From the NCBI GenBank assembly GCA_030765245.1, contig JAVCCX010000155.1:1-7468 (forward strand): 7,468 bases of DNA. The letters run 5' to 3'. The stretch comes from Candidatus Zophobacter franzmannii. GTDB taxonomy: Bacteria; Cloacimonadota; Cloacimonadia; Cloacimonadales; JAFGVF01. Positions 1 through 6,610 of this stretch are shown piece by piece. The stretch's first letter is position 1. The number at the start of each line of letters is the position of its first letter. The notes under the pieces were generated by a model. That model saw only the letters and a program-made list of their open reading frames with translations. It was not told the DNA's origin and searched no databases. Position numbers and translations under genes: made by a program.

Positions 1-191
1 TAGATGTGTTGAAGCGTCTCAGGGAGATTCCAAAATGTGCAAAGACGCCAGTATCTGCAACAACCGCTTATGCTATGCTCGGAGATAAAGAAAGGTTCTT
101 AGAGTTTGGTTGCGATTACTATCTTTCTAAGCCTTTTACTAAAGGTAATTTATTTAGTCTGTTAGATCAGGTTATCAACAAAAAAGCTTAA
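1..191 (+). CDS. C-terminal end of a receiver (REC) domain, probably the tail of a hybrid sensor kinase (partial)
   Basis: The reading frame is open from the left edge and stops at TAA 189-191, so the start lies outside the window. The visible 60-odd residues are the second half of a CheY-like receiver domain. They include the segment TPVSATTAYAM, with the conserved Thr/Ser switch residue, then GDKERFLEFGCDYYLSKPF, with the conserved Lys-Pro pair (Lys codon 129-131). The phosphoacceptor Asp would lie upstream and is not seen. The protein ends about 18 residues after the KP motif, so no output domain follows the receiver. The wording TAYAM-GD-ERFLE-GCD-YLSKP is typical of receivers at the C-terminus of hybrid histidine kinases, but a stand-alone response regulator cannot be excluded. 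A GTG in this frame at position 6 is internal to the domain and is not the true start. The gene converges on another receiver gene at 253-630. Confidence 0.85.
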   Translation, partial: DVLKRLREIPKCAKTPVSATTAYAMLGDKERFLEFGCDYYLSKPFTKGNLFSLLDQVINKKA

Positions 192-199
192 TATATTGA

Positions 200-227
200 A
201 AAAGCTGAATCCTAGGATTCAGCTTTT
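200..227. terminator. Bidirectional intrinsic terminator between convergent genes
   Basis: A perfect palindrome has arms AAAAGCTGAATCC and GGATTCAGCTTTT, separated only by TA. It forms a strong hairpin, with CTAG at the apex in practice. The plus strand runs into TTTTCTT. The minus-strand reading ends in five Ts (203-199) followed by CAATATAT. It sits between the stop at 191 (+) and the stop at 253 (-), so it can end both the plus-strand kinase transcript and the long minus-strand operon. Confidence 0.9.
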
Positions 228-252
228 CTTAAACAATGTTTTCTATCTCTAT

Positions 253-630
253 TTAGTTAAGTTCTAATCTTTTCTCAATCTTTGCTATTAATTTATCTGT
301 ATCTACAGGTTTAAACATTACATCTTGAAGACCTAACTGCTTTGAATTAACAATATTGTGATCTGGGTCGTAACCAAAACCAGTCATCATAATAACCGGT
401 AGGTCTGGATTATAATCTACAACTGCAGAAAAGAGCTCAAATCCATTCATATCAGGCATAGCAACATCTGTTATTAAAAGATCAATATCTCCTTTCATAA
501 CCCTCATTTTTGCTTCATATGCCATATTACAAATGATGATATCCCAATCAGGTTTCAATCTTGACAGTTCAAAATGTAAGTTCTCTAACAATTCAGCTTC
601 ATCATCAACTATAACTATTTTGTATCCCAT
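253..630 (-). CDS. Stand-alone CheY-like response regulator receiver protein
   Basis: This is a 125-residue single-domain receiver protein with no DNA-binding or enzymatic output domain. The acidic pair D9-D10 (IVIVDDE) binds Mg2+, D55 in LLITDVAMPDMNG is the phosphoacceptor, T83 in PVIMMTGFG is the switch Thr, and K107-P108 completes the active site. All required residues are present, so it should accept phosphate from a histidine kinase and act through protein-protein contact or as a phosphorelay intermediate. The ATG (630-628) lies inside the end of purC, giving a 16-base overlap. Only a weak, badly spaced GAAGG precedes it, so translation probably depends on coupling to purC. It is the last gene of the operon, before the palindromic terminator. 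Its partner kinase is not identifiable; the convergent receiver gene at 1-191 is a neighbour worth considering. No output function can be assigned. Confidence 0.93.
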   Translation of the reverse strand: MGYKIVIVDDEAELLENLHFELSRLKPDWDIIICNMAYEAKMRVMKGDIDLLITDVAMPDMNGFELFSAVVDYNPDLPVIMMTGFGYDPDHNIVNSKQLGLQDVMFKPVDTDKLIAKIEKRLELN

Positions 631-1508
631 ACCTTCGCCTTATCTCCCACAATTGACTTGTAGGCAGTATAATACTTATCATAAGTTTTTGTAATCACTT
701 CTTGTGGAAGTTCCGGTGCAGGTGCTTTCTTGTTCCAACCTGTAGCAGAGATAAAGTCTCTAATATATTGTTTATCATAACTTAATGGAGTCTTCCCCAC
801 TTCATACCCTTCAATATCCCAGAAGCGAGATGAATCAGGAGTAAGCATTTCATCTATAAGTATGACTTCACCTTCTATTGTACCGAATTCAAACTTCGTA
901 TCTGCAAGGATGAAGCCTTTCGGTTTAAGAAAATCTGCTCCAAACTTATAAAGTGCTATTGATTTCTCTTTTAACTGCTCAGCGATTAAATGGTCAATCC
1001 TATCCAACATTTCGCCATAACTGATATTGATATCATGTCCCTCTTCTGCTTTAGTAGATGGAGTGAATATCGGCATAGGGAATCTCTGAGATTCAAGCAT
1101 ATCTTCTGCAATAATAGTATTATTAACAGTACCTCTGCTTTTGAATTCTGACCAGGCTGAGCCGGTTATATATCCACGAACTATACATTCAAAGGGAACT
1201 ACTCTTGTTTTTCGAACAAGCATACTTCTATCTTCTAATTCAGCTCTGAACTGATGTAAATCTTCCGGATACTCATCTATACAGTCAGTAATAAAGTGAT
1301 TAGGAATAATATCTTTAGTTTCTTTAAAGAAGTGGACGGAGATTTGATTAAGAATTTTACCTTTATTAGGGATAATGTTTGGAAAAACAACATCAAAGGC
1401 CGAAATTCGGTCAGATGTAACAACAAGTAGCTCATCACCGAGATCATAGAGGTCTCGAACTTTCCCCTGATAGTGTTTCTTAACTATTGGCAACTCATTA
1501 ATTTTCAT
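615..1508 (-). CDS. purC: Phosphoribosylaminoimidazole-succinocarboxamide synthase (SAICAR synthetase)
   Basis: This enzyme joins aspartate to CAIR using ATP in de novo purine synthesis, giving SAICAR, in the cytoplasm. The 297 residues match the longer form of the family (yeast Ade1-like, near 300) rather than the roughly 237-residue E. coli form. Visible motifs are GKVRDLY (15-21), TSDRISAFDVV (31-41), VRKTRVVPFECIVRGYITGS (98-117), FTPSTKAEEGHD (148-159), LADTKFEFG (201-209) and LIDEMLTPDSSRFW (217-230). The set is complete from the nucleotide-binding N-terminus to the CAIR-binding C-terminal motifs, so the enzyme should be active. The start at 1508 is supported by AGGAG (1520-1516), seven bases upstream and inside the preceding gene; the two genes overlap by 11 bases. 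The stop overlaps the next gene's start by 16 bases. No other pur gene is in the window, so it is detached from a purine cluster. Confidence 0.97.
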   Translation of the reverse strand: MKINELPIVKKHYQGKVRDLYDLGDELLVVTSDRISAFDVVFPNIIPNKGKILNQISVHFFKETKDIIPNHFITDCIDEYPEDLHQFRAELEDRSMLVRKTRVVPFECIVRGYITGSAWSEFKSRGTVNNTIIAEDMLESQRFPMPIFTPSTKAEEGHDINISYGEMLDRIDHLIAEQLKEKSIALYKFGADFLKPKGFILADTKFEFGTIEGEVILIDEMLTPDSSRFWDIEGYEVGKTPLSYDKQYIRDFISATGWNKKAPAPELPQEVITKTYDKYYTAYKSIVGDKAKVWDTK

Positions 1509-2445
1509 GGTCTATCTCCTCAGGTTTATATTTTAATGTAGTTAAAACTTTTCTTATGTTTTCCTGGTAAATGGAAGTAATTATCTCTTTTTTACTGCTT
1601 ACTAGTTCAAAGAAGACGATCCAGAGTTCGTCAAGGTCTCCTTTATCAAGCGCAAGGAATTCATTCTCTCTGTACTCAGAAGTATCAGTTGCTCTGAATT
1701 CTTCTATCTTTCCCTTACCTTCAATTTTCTCAATGAAACCATTTTTAATCGTTATCTTGCTTTCATCGATATCAATAGTAGTATTGATATATCTAGCAGT
1801 GTAATAGAATATCATATACTGATAAAACTTAGCTACAACATCTATCTGAGCTTTCATTGACTCTGAGTCTTGAAACTTGATTTCTTTGAACAAATCTTCT
1901 CTACGCTTTTCAAGAATTGCTAGAAAGGTGTTTCCTGACCTCAGAAATGTCTCAATCAATAGATTATTACTAAACTGCTTATCATCTTTTATCTGTAAAA
2001 GATTTTTAAAAGTCTCAACAAGGTCTGCTACGAAGAATCTATCCCTGAAAGGTCCAATGTAAAAGAGATTACCTTGAGTGTTCTCTTTAATCTGAATCTT
2101 CTTATCACCTTCAAAATCTATAGCTAAATAGCAGTAATCCTCATAAGGTTTAACTTGAGGTTGAAGAAGAGGTTCTAACTTCTTTACAAGCTTTTTGTGC
2201 CAAATAAGGGCAGTTAGATTGTTAGTAGCTTCTTCCCAATACAGTTTTGTTGCAGTATCCCTAAGAGCTATAAATCGGTCATCTTCTTTCATACTATCTA
2301 AATAGAAAGCAATTCTACCCTTGAGGTTGCTTGCTAAAGAAACAAATAAGGGTTGTAACTCGTTTGAAAAGTAGAAAACACCCGGCTTTTCAGGTAATTT
2401 ATCAATATCCTGTTTGGGGTCTTTAGAAAGCAGTATCTCATTCAT
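1498..2445 (-). CDS. UvrC-like protein with degenerate GIY-YIG nuclease domain, probably non-catalytic
   Basis: The N-terminus (about 16-95) follows the GIY-YIG domain of UvrC: LPEKPGVFYF, then PLFVSLASNLKGRIAFYL, then ALIWHKKLVKKLEPLL. A UvrC-like YIGPFRDRF segment follows (129-137), then a faint UVR-like helical stretch (about 178-207, LEKRREDLFKEIKF onward). Aligned by eye with Thermotoga UvrC, the usual catalytic residues are replaced: first Tyr by F24, second Tyr by F34, Gly by S36, Lys by L37, metal-binding Glu by H83. Only the Arg (R44) remains. The Cys cluster after the GPF segment is absent, and there is no RNase H-like or helix-hairpin-helix half. At 315 residues it is about half of UvrC. 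Residues 212-315 match nothing I recognise. It is therefore a UvrC-family relative that probably cannot cut DNA; a binding or regulatory role is speculation. The frame is intact with a good AAGGA site (2456-2452, spacing 6), so it is not an obvious pseudogene. It overlaps purC by 11 bases. Confidence 0.75.
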   Translation of the reverse strand: MNEILLSKDPKQDIDKLPEKPGVFYFSNELQPLFVSLASNLKGRIAFYLDSMKEDDRFIALRDTATKLYWEEATNNLTALIWHKKLVKKLEPLLQPQVKPYEDYCYLAIDFEGDKKIQIKENTQGNLFYIGPFRDRFFVADLVETFKNLLQIKDDKQFSNNLLIETFLRSGNTFLAILEKRREDLFKEIKFQDSESMKAQIDVVAKFYQYMIFYYTARYINTTIDIDESKITIKNGFIEKIEGKGKIEEFRATDTSEYRENEFLALDKGDLDELWIVFFELVSSKKEIITSIYQENIRKVLTTLKYKPEEIDHEN

Positions 2446-2460
2446 GATTTATCCTTAACT

Positions 2461-3080
2461 CTATATCACTTCTGGATTTACTATTGCCTTAGGCATTTCA
2501 CCTATTAGTACTTTACAAGCATTATCAATAGCAAGTAAACCCATAACTGTTCGTGTTTTATATGTAGCTGAACCAATATGAGGCAGTAAGACTACATTTT
2601 CATTGTTAGTAACTTGGGGTTAATTTCTGGTTCTTGTTCATAAACGTCAAGTCCTGCCCCTGCAATTTTATTATTACTTAAAGCGATCACCAGTTCTTAC
2701 TCATCTATACATACACCACGAGCGGTATTAACGACAATACAATTTTGTTTCATCAGATTAAATTCGTACTTACCTAAAAGGTGATGAGTTTCCTTTGTAT
2801 AAGGTACATTCAGACTTATAAAATCTGATTCTTTGAGCAGATAATCAAACTCTACTTGAGAAGCACCCTCAATCTCTTTAGAAGTTCTGTTATAAAAGAG
2901 AACATTCATGCCAAATCCGTGAGCTCGCTTCATTACTGCAGAACCAATTCTTCCTGCTCCAATAACACCCAGTGTTGCTCCTCTATCGAAGCTATTAAAT
3001 CTCAATTCAAACTTTTCCTCAAGGATTAGCATAACATCATCTGTGAGTGCCCTTGTTAAATATAGTTTAGATTTGCTCAT
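2461..3080 (-). pseudogene. Broken D-2-hydroxyacid dehydrogenase (glyoxylate/hydroxypyruvate reductase type)
   Basis: The family consists of NAD(P)-dependent reductases of 2-keto acids, normally near 320-330 residues. Three lesions are visible. First, residues 1-33 (SKLYLTRALTDD to FNSFDR) are joined directly to the nucleotide-binding domain (GATLGVIGAGRIG), removing roughly 115-120 codons of the substrate domain; the junction is near 2991. Second, a TAA at 2697-2699 follows NTARGVCIDE, and the next codons still read ELVIALSNNKIAGAGLDVYEQEP. Third, the frame shifts near 2605-2620, beside a run of four Cs on the coding strand, after which the tail continues as NNENVVLLPHIGSAT and runs to PKAIVNPEVI and TAG at 2463-2461. 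The NAD motif GAGRIG (41-46) and the catalytic Arg of NTARG are upstream of the stop; the catalytic Glu and His (His codon at 2580-2578) are downstream. No active enzyme can be made. The ATG still overlaps the amidase stop in an ATGA arrangement, so this was an operon member. Confidence 0.93.
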
Positions 3081-4192
3081 ATATTATCTACCTGATACTT
3101 AAATGATTTTATTCCATAAAAAATTGCTTTCACGATCTTCTTTTGGTGCTTTTTATCAGCTAACTGTTTCTCCTCAGTCTTATTGGATATAAAACCTACT
3201 TCTATTAATACGGAGGGCATATACGCACCTTTGAGGACATAGAAACCAGCCTGTTTAACACCCCTATCTTCTGTTCTTGTTGCTGTTATAAGATTTGTTT
3301 GAAGTTTGTTAGCTAAATCTGAACTTTCTGCTAACTGCTCCGTCATACTGATATCAGCTAGGAGAAAATCAAGGGAGTCATACTCTTTAATAGCTTCTTC
3401 ACCACCCTCATACTTGAAAACAACAGAGTTTTCCATCTGCTCCACAGCTCTCGCTTCATCAGTTTTAGCAGTTGAGAGATAATAGACCTCAATGCCGGTA
3501 GCTTTTTTATTCTTTGCTGAATTTAGGTGGATAGATATAAACATATCAGCATGCTGTTGATTAGCAAACTTTGTGCGTTTTCTCAAGTGAACATATTCAT
3601 CTTTACTTCTGGTAAGCAACACTTGGACATCGAGATTATCTTCTAACATCTTCTTTAATTGCTTAACTAAAGTGAGCGTAATATCTTTCTCCTGATTCTT
3701 CTTTGAGTAACCAACTGCTCCCGGATCCTTACCGCCATGCCCTGCATCGAGTACAATAGTTCTAATCGCATCGTCATCAGGTATCTCTGCTAAAATAAGA
3801 TTTCTTTTAGCATCATAGCGAATCTCTTTCTTAAAAATCAAAGGAGCTACAATCTCCAAAAAGGTAGTTGGAAGATAGTAATGACCATCAACACATTTGA
3901 GATTGTATATGTAACTGTAATAATCTGTTCTAAAATTTACATAAGAGGATTCAAGCATGAAGTAGAGATGCTTTTTATACAATGACAATCTGAGTTTATC
4001 ATCGTTTAATTCTTCGCGATAAGAACCCCCGAAGATATTTGTTAGTTCTCTAAGCTTGAAGTAATCAATATCATCAATCTTACTCACTTGAAGCATCAGC
4101 TTATCTGGTGAGCCCTTAAACTTCACTGTAATATCAGCCCTAAGGCTAATAAGTATAAACATTAATAACAGTAGGATAATTGCTTTCTTCAT
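3077..4192 (-). CDS. Secreted N-acetylmuramoyl-L-alanine amidase, AmiC/Amidase_3 type
   Basis: This zinc enzyme cuts the bond between N-acetylmuramic acid and L-alanine in peptidoglycan, in the periplasm. Residues 1-19 form a signal peptide (MKKA, a hydrophobic core, then SLRA before D20). Residues about 25-137 resemble a copper amine oxidase N-like (stalk) domain rather than a standard AMIN domain. The Amidase_3 domain fills about 145-367: VLDAGHGG gives zinc ligand H152, EKD gives E168, SIHLNS gives H222, and LIEVGFISN gives catalytic E331. Between about 241 and 292 there is a long, partly acidic insertion (through DFLLADISMTEQ). It is positioned like the autoinhibitory helix of AmiA/B/C, whose enzymes are switched on by LytM-domain activators; this comparison is inferred. 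The gene overlaps both neighbours by four bases (ATGA). No clear Shine-Dalgarno site precedes the start, which suggests coupling to the radical SAM gene. Confidence 0.95.
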   Translation of the reverse strand: MKKAIILLLLMFILISLRADITVKFKGSPDKLMLQVSKIDDIDYFKLRELTNIFGGSYREELNDDKLRLSLYKKHLYFMLESSYVNFRTDYYSYIYNLKCVDGHYYLPTTFLEIVAPLIFKKEIRYDAKRNLILAEIPDDDAIRTIVLDAGHGGKDPGAVGYSKKNQEKDITLTLVKQLKKMLEDNLDVQVLLTRSKDEYVHLRKRTKFANQQHADMFISIHLNSAKNKKATGIEVYYLSTAKTDEARAVEQMENSVVFKYEGGEEAIKEYDSLDFLLADISMTEQLAESSDLANKLQTNLITATRTEDRGVKQAGFYVLKGAYMPSVLIEVGFISNKTEEKQLADKKHQKKIVKAIFYGIKSFKYQVDNI

Positions 4193-5097
4193 TGTCTCAC
4201 ATCACTTTCAGTAAACTTTGGTGTCCAATTCGCATTACTTCCACACTCCTGTACAAAGGCATTTTCAAAGCCGAGTTCAGTAGTAAGGTTAGAAAGTCTC
4301 TCATACAACGCACTCTCAACTTCAGTATCTAATATCTCCATGTTTGTCGCCTTATGTGTAGGGTAATATTGCCCCATTAGACTAATATAGAGTTTATTCC
4401 CGAATGCATCATAAAGCTGATACAATGACTTACTGACACCTGAAACATCCTTGGGAAGCACAAGTAATCTTACCAGTAAACCACTCTCCGCAATCCCATC
4501 TGTATGTTTAATGTGACCTACTTGTCTGAACATCTCTTTTAATGCATCTAAGGCAAATTGAGGATAATTGGATACAATTGAGTACTTCTTCCCATAAATG
4601 GCAGAACTGTACTTGAAATCAGGGAGATAGATATCGACTAACCCTTCAAGTGTCTTCAGGGTTTCAACTTTCTCATAACCATTTGAATTCCATACTATTG
4701 GTAAGTCTAAACCTTTGCTTTTTGCAACAATAATAGCTTCTCTAATCTGAGGAGTATATTGGGTAGGCGAGACTAAATTGATATTATGGACTCCATTATC
4801 AGCTAACTCAAACATAATCTCAACTAACTTATCGATTGTAATCTCAGAACCATTACCAAATTGACTAATGGAATAGTTTTGGCAGAATACACAGGCTAAG
4901 TTGCAATTAGAGAAGAAGATTGTTCCACTCCCTCTCGAACCGCTGATAATAGGTTCTTCACCGAAGTGTTTCTGGTGTAGGTTATACTTAATGTTCGCTG
5001 TACTGTGACAAAACCCCGTTGCGCTGTATCTATCTACTCCACAATCATGTGGGCAAATCTTGCATCCCTTAAGCTCGGGGAATACTTTGTCAATCAT
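4189..5097 (-). CDS. PflX-like radical SAM protein (COG1313 type, substrate unknown)
   Basis: This 302-residue protein belongs to the radical SAM family. The cluster motif is C65-x3-C69-x2-C72 within SNCNLACVFCQNY, which binds the [4Fe-4S] cluster that cleaves S-adenosylmethionine. An N-terminal four-cysteine segment, C12-x2-C15-x3-C19 and C30 (CKICPHDCGVDR), precedes it and may hold a metal. Other conserved blocks are NLVSPTQYTP (107-116), DIYLPDFKY (155-163), LVRLLVLPKD (208-217) and ISLMGQYYP (238-246). This order matches the group often named PflX or 'putative pyruvate formate-lyase activating enzyme'. No glycyl radical enzyme is next to it, so the PFL-activase name should not be trusted. 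The ATG at 5097 overlaps the cytidine deaminase stop by eight bases. The nearest purine-rich stretch (GGAGAG) is too far upstream for an ideal ribosome site. The gene is complete and its real target is unknown. Confidence 0.9.
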   Translation of the reverse strand: MIDKVFPELKGCKICPHDCGVDRYSATGFCHSTANIKYNLHQKHFGEEPIISGSRGSGTIFFSNCNLACVFCQNYSISQFGNGSEITIDKLVEIMFELADNGVHNINLVSPTQYTPQIREAIIVAKSKGLDLPIVWNSNGYEKVETLKTLEGLVDIYLPDFKYSSAIYGKKYSIVSNYPQFALDALKEMFRQVGHIKHTDGIAESGLLVRLLVLPKDVSGVSKSLYQLYDAFGNKLYISLMGQYYPTHKATNMEILDTEVESALYERLSNLTTELGFENAFVQECGSNANWTPKFTESDVRQ

Positions 5098-5485
5098 TCA
5101 GGCTAAAACTCTCCGGTAATAAGTTTTTTATAGTTGTGAATTTAATATCTTTCTTAGAAGCGTAGACAATCTCAACATCTCTTCCAAATTCATGGATTAC
5201 CTGTCGGCAAGCTCCACAAGGTGGAAACAGCATATCATTTTCTACATACACAGCAAGTTTAGCTATCACCCTTTCACCTGCTGAAACCATCTTAAAGATA
5301 GCTGTTCTTTCAGCACAATTGCTCAAGGAATAGGAGCTGTTCTCAACATTACAACCTGTGAATAAGGTTCCTTTGTCAGTGAGGATTGCAGCCCCGACTT
5401 TAAAGCCTGAATAGGGTGCGTAGGCTTTGTGAGAAGCTTCTTTCGCTTTTTCAAGTAAATCGAGTAGTTCTTTATTCTTTTCCAT
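5090..5485 (-). CDS. cdd: Cytidine deaminase
   Basis: This enzyme deaminates cytidine and deoxycytidine to uridine and deoxyuridine in pyrimidine salvage (cytoplasm, homotetramer in this size class). The 131 residues match the short tetrameric form. AYAPYSGFKVGAA (21-33) and GCNVENSSYSLSNCAERTAI (44-63) are textbook family motifs. C57 is the first zinc ligand and E59 the catalytic proton shuttle. C90 and C93 in PPCGACRQV are the other two zinc ligands. All catalytic residues are present. The gene starts only two bases after the oadB stop and has no clear Shine-Dalgarno sequence, which suggests re-initiation by ribosomes finishing oadB. It overlaps the next gene by eight bases. Its salvage role does not obviously connect with its operon neighbours other than purC. 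Confidence 0.97.
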   Translation of the reverse strand: MEKNKELLDLLEKAKEASHKAYAPYSGFKVGAAILTDKGTLFTGCNVENSSYSLSNCAERTAIFKMVSAGERVIAKLAVYVENDMLFPPCGACRQVIHEFGRDVEIVYASKKDIKFTTIKNLLPESFSLND

Positions 5486-5487
5486 AA

Positions 5488-6597
5488 TTATTTAAGTAGT
5501 GCCAGGATAATGCCACCTGCAACAACTGAGCCAATCTGCCCTGCAACATTAGCGCTAACAGCAGGCATTAAGAGGAAGTTGAAAGGATCTTCCTTCTGCC
5601 CCATCTTATGAATTACTCTTGCGGACATTGGGAAAGCTGAGATTCCGCAAGCTCCAATCATAGGATTTATTTTCTTCTTAAGGAAGATATTCAAGAATTT
5701 CGCAAACATCACTCCACCTGCCGTATCAAAGATAAAGGCAACAAGCCCGAGACACATTATAAGTAGTGTTTTATATTGAAGGAAACCTATTCCTGTCATC
5801 TTAGAGGCAATCGTGATTCCCAGCAGGATTGTAACAAGATTTCCAAGTTCTTTCTGTGCTGTTTGTGAAAGTGATTCCAATACTCCACACTCTCTTATCA
5901 AGTTTCCAAACATAAGGAAACCAATTAAGGCTGCTGATTCAGGTGCAATAAGTCCTGCTAACAAGGTTATCATAATTGGGAATATTATCTTAACAGAGCG
6001 AGGTGTCTGACCCGAATTATACTGCATCTTTATCTTTCGTTCTTTCGATGTTGTAAGTAATCTTACTACAGGTGGCTGAATAATTGGCACAAGAGCCATA
6101 TATGAGTAGGCAGCCACTGAGATTGGACCTAACAGGTCTTTTGCAAATTTAGTAGCAACATAGATAGATGTAGGACCATCTGCGGCTCCGATAATGCCTA
6201 TTGAGGCTGCTTCTTTGATCGGGTAGCCAAGTAAGGCTGCAATAGATATTGTAAAGAAAATACCAAACTGCGCAGCAGCACCAAATAGGAGCATAAACGG
6301 ATTTGTAAGTAGAGGAGTAAAGTCAATCATTGCCCCAATAGCAATGAAGATAAGCAGTGGGAATAGCTCGGTCGCAATCCCGAAATCAAACAGTACTGTC
6401 AAAGCTCCATGCGGACTTACAACTCCAACCAGCTCTGCCATTGGTAGATTGGTTAAGATTGTCCCAAAGCCTATTGGCAATAGTAAAGTTGGTTCATACT
6501 CTTTCTTGATTGCAAGGTAAATTAACCCCATTCCAATCAATATCATAATCGCACTTTTTATATCAACAGCCATTACGCCACGAAATAATTCCTGCAT
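5488..6597 (-). CDS. oadB: Sodium-pumping decarboxylase beta subunit (OadB/GcdB/MmdB family)
   Basis: This is the membrane subunit that couples decarboxylation of a biotin-bound carboxyl group to Na+ export. The 369 residues are almost all hydrophobic helices, with about ten membrane segments. Hallmarks are FIAIGAMIDFTPLL (84-97), GIIGAADGPTSIY (134-146), AYSYMALVPIIQPP (163-176) and NPMIGACGISAFPMSARV (311-328). Residues known for Na+ and proton handling in Klebsiella OadB (D203, Y229, N373, G377, S382, R389) line up with D140, Y166, N311, G315, S320 and R327, so it should function. Sequence alone does not separate oxaloacetate, methylmalonyl-CoA and glutaconyl-CoA forms. Subunits alpha, gamma and the biotin carrier are not in the window, so they must be encoded elsewhere. 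The start at 6597 is supported by GGAG at 6606-6603, five bases upstream. The gene follows a 49-base gap with an inverted repeat and lies two bases before cdd. Confidence 0.96.
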   Translation of the reverse strand: MQELFRGVMAVDIKSAIMILIGMGLIYLAIKKEYEPTLLLPIGFGTILTNLPMAELVGVVSPHGALTVLFDFGIATELFPLLIFIAIGAMIDFTPLLTNPFMLLFGAAAQFGIFFTISIAALLGYPIKEAASIGIIGAADGPTSIYVATKFAKDLLGPISVAAYSYMALVPIIQPPVVRLLTTSKERKIKMQYNSGQTPRSVKIIFPIMITLLAGLIAPESAALIGFLMFGNLIRECGVLESLSQTAQKELGNLVTILLGITIASKMTGIGFLQYKTLLIMCLGLVAFIFDTAGGVMFAKFLNIFLKKKINPMIGACGISAFPMSARVIHKMGQKEDPFNFLLMPAVSANVAGQIGSVVAGGIILALLK

Positions 6598-6602
6598 ATA
6601 AA

Positions 6603-6606
6603 CTCC
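6603..6606 (-). promoter_or_regulatory. Ribosome binding site of the oadB-like gene
   Basis: GGAG lies five bases upstream of the ATG at 6597. It selects this start over the internal Met at codon 9. It sits just downstream of the inverted repeat 6611-6650, so that hairpin would leave the site single-stranded but close to its base. Confidence 0.75.
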
Positions 6607-6610
6607 AATT

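Noticed and set aside
1571..2062. Two plus-strand open frames within the UvrC-like gene
   Set aside because: They are antisense to a gene with clear UvrC-like similarity, have low-complexity Ser/Leu-rich translations and no ribosome sites, so they are chance frames.
1498..2445. Calling this gene uvrC or cho, an active excision nuclease
   Set aside because: Key catalytic tyrosines, the Gly-Lys pair and the Glu are replaced and the second nuclease half is absent, so an active nuclease name would be misleading.
4189..5097. Annotation as pyruvate formate-lyase activating enzyme
   Set aside because: The family match is to the PflX-like group with an extra cysteine segment, and no pyruvate formate-lyase or other glycyl radical enzyme is present in the window.
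5813..6010. Plus-strand frame inside the sodium pump gene
   Set aside because: It is antisense to highly conserved OadB coding sequence and resembles no family.
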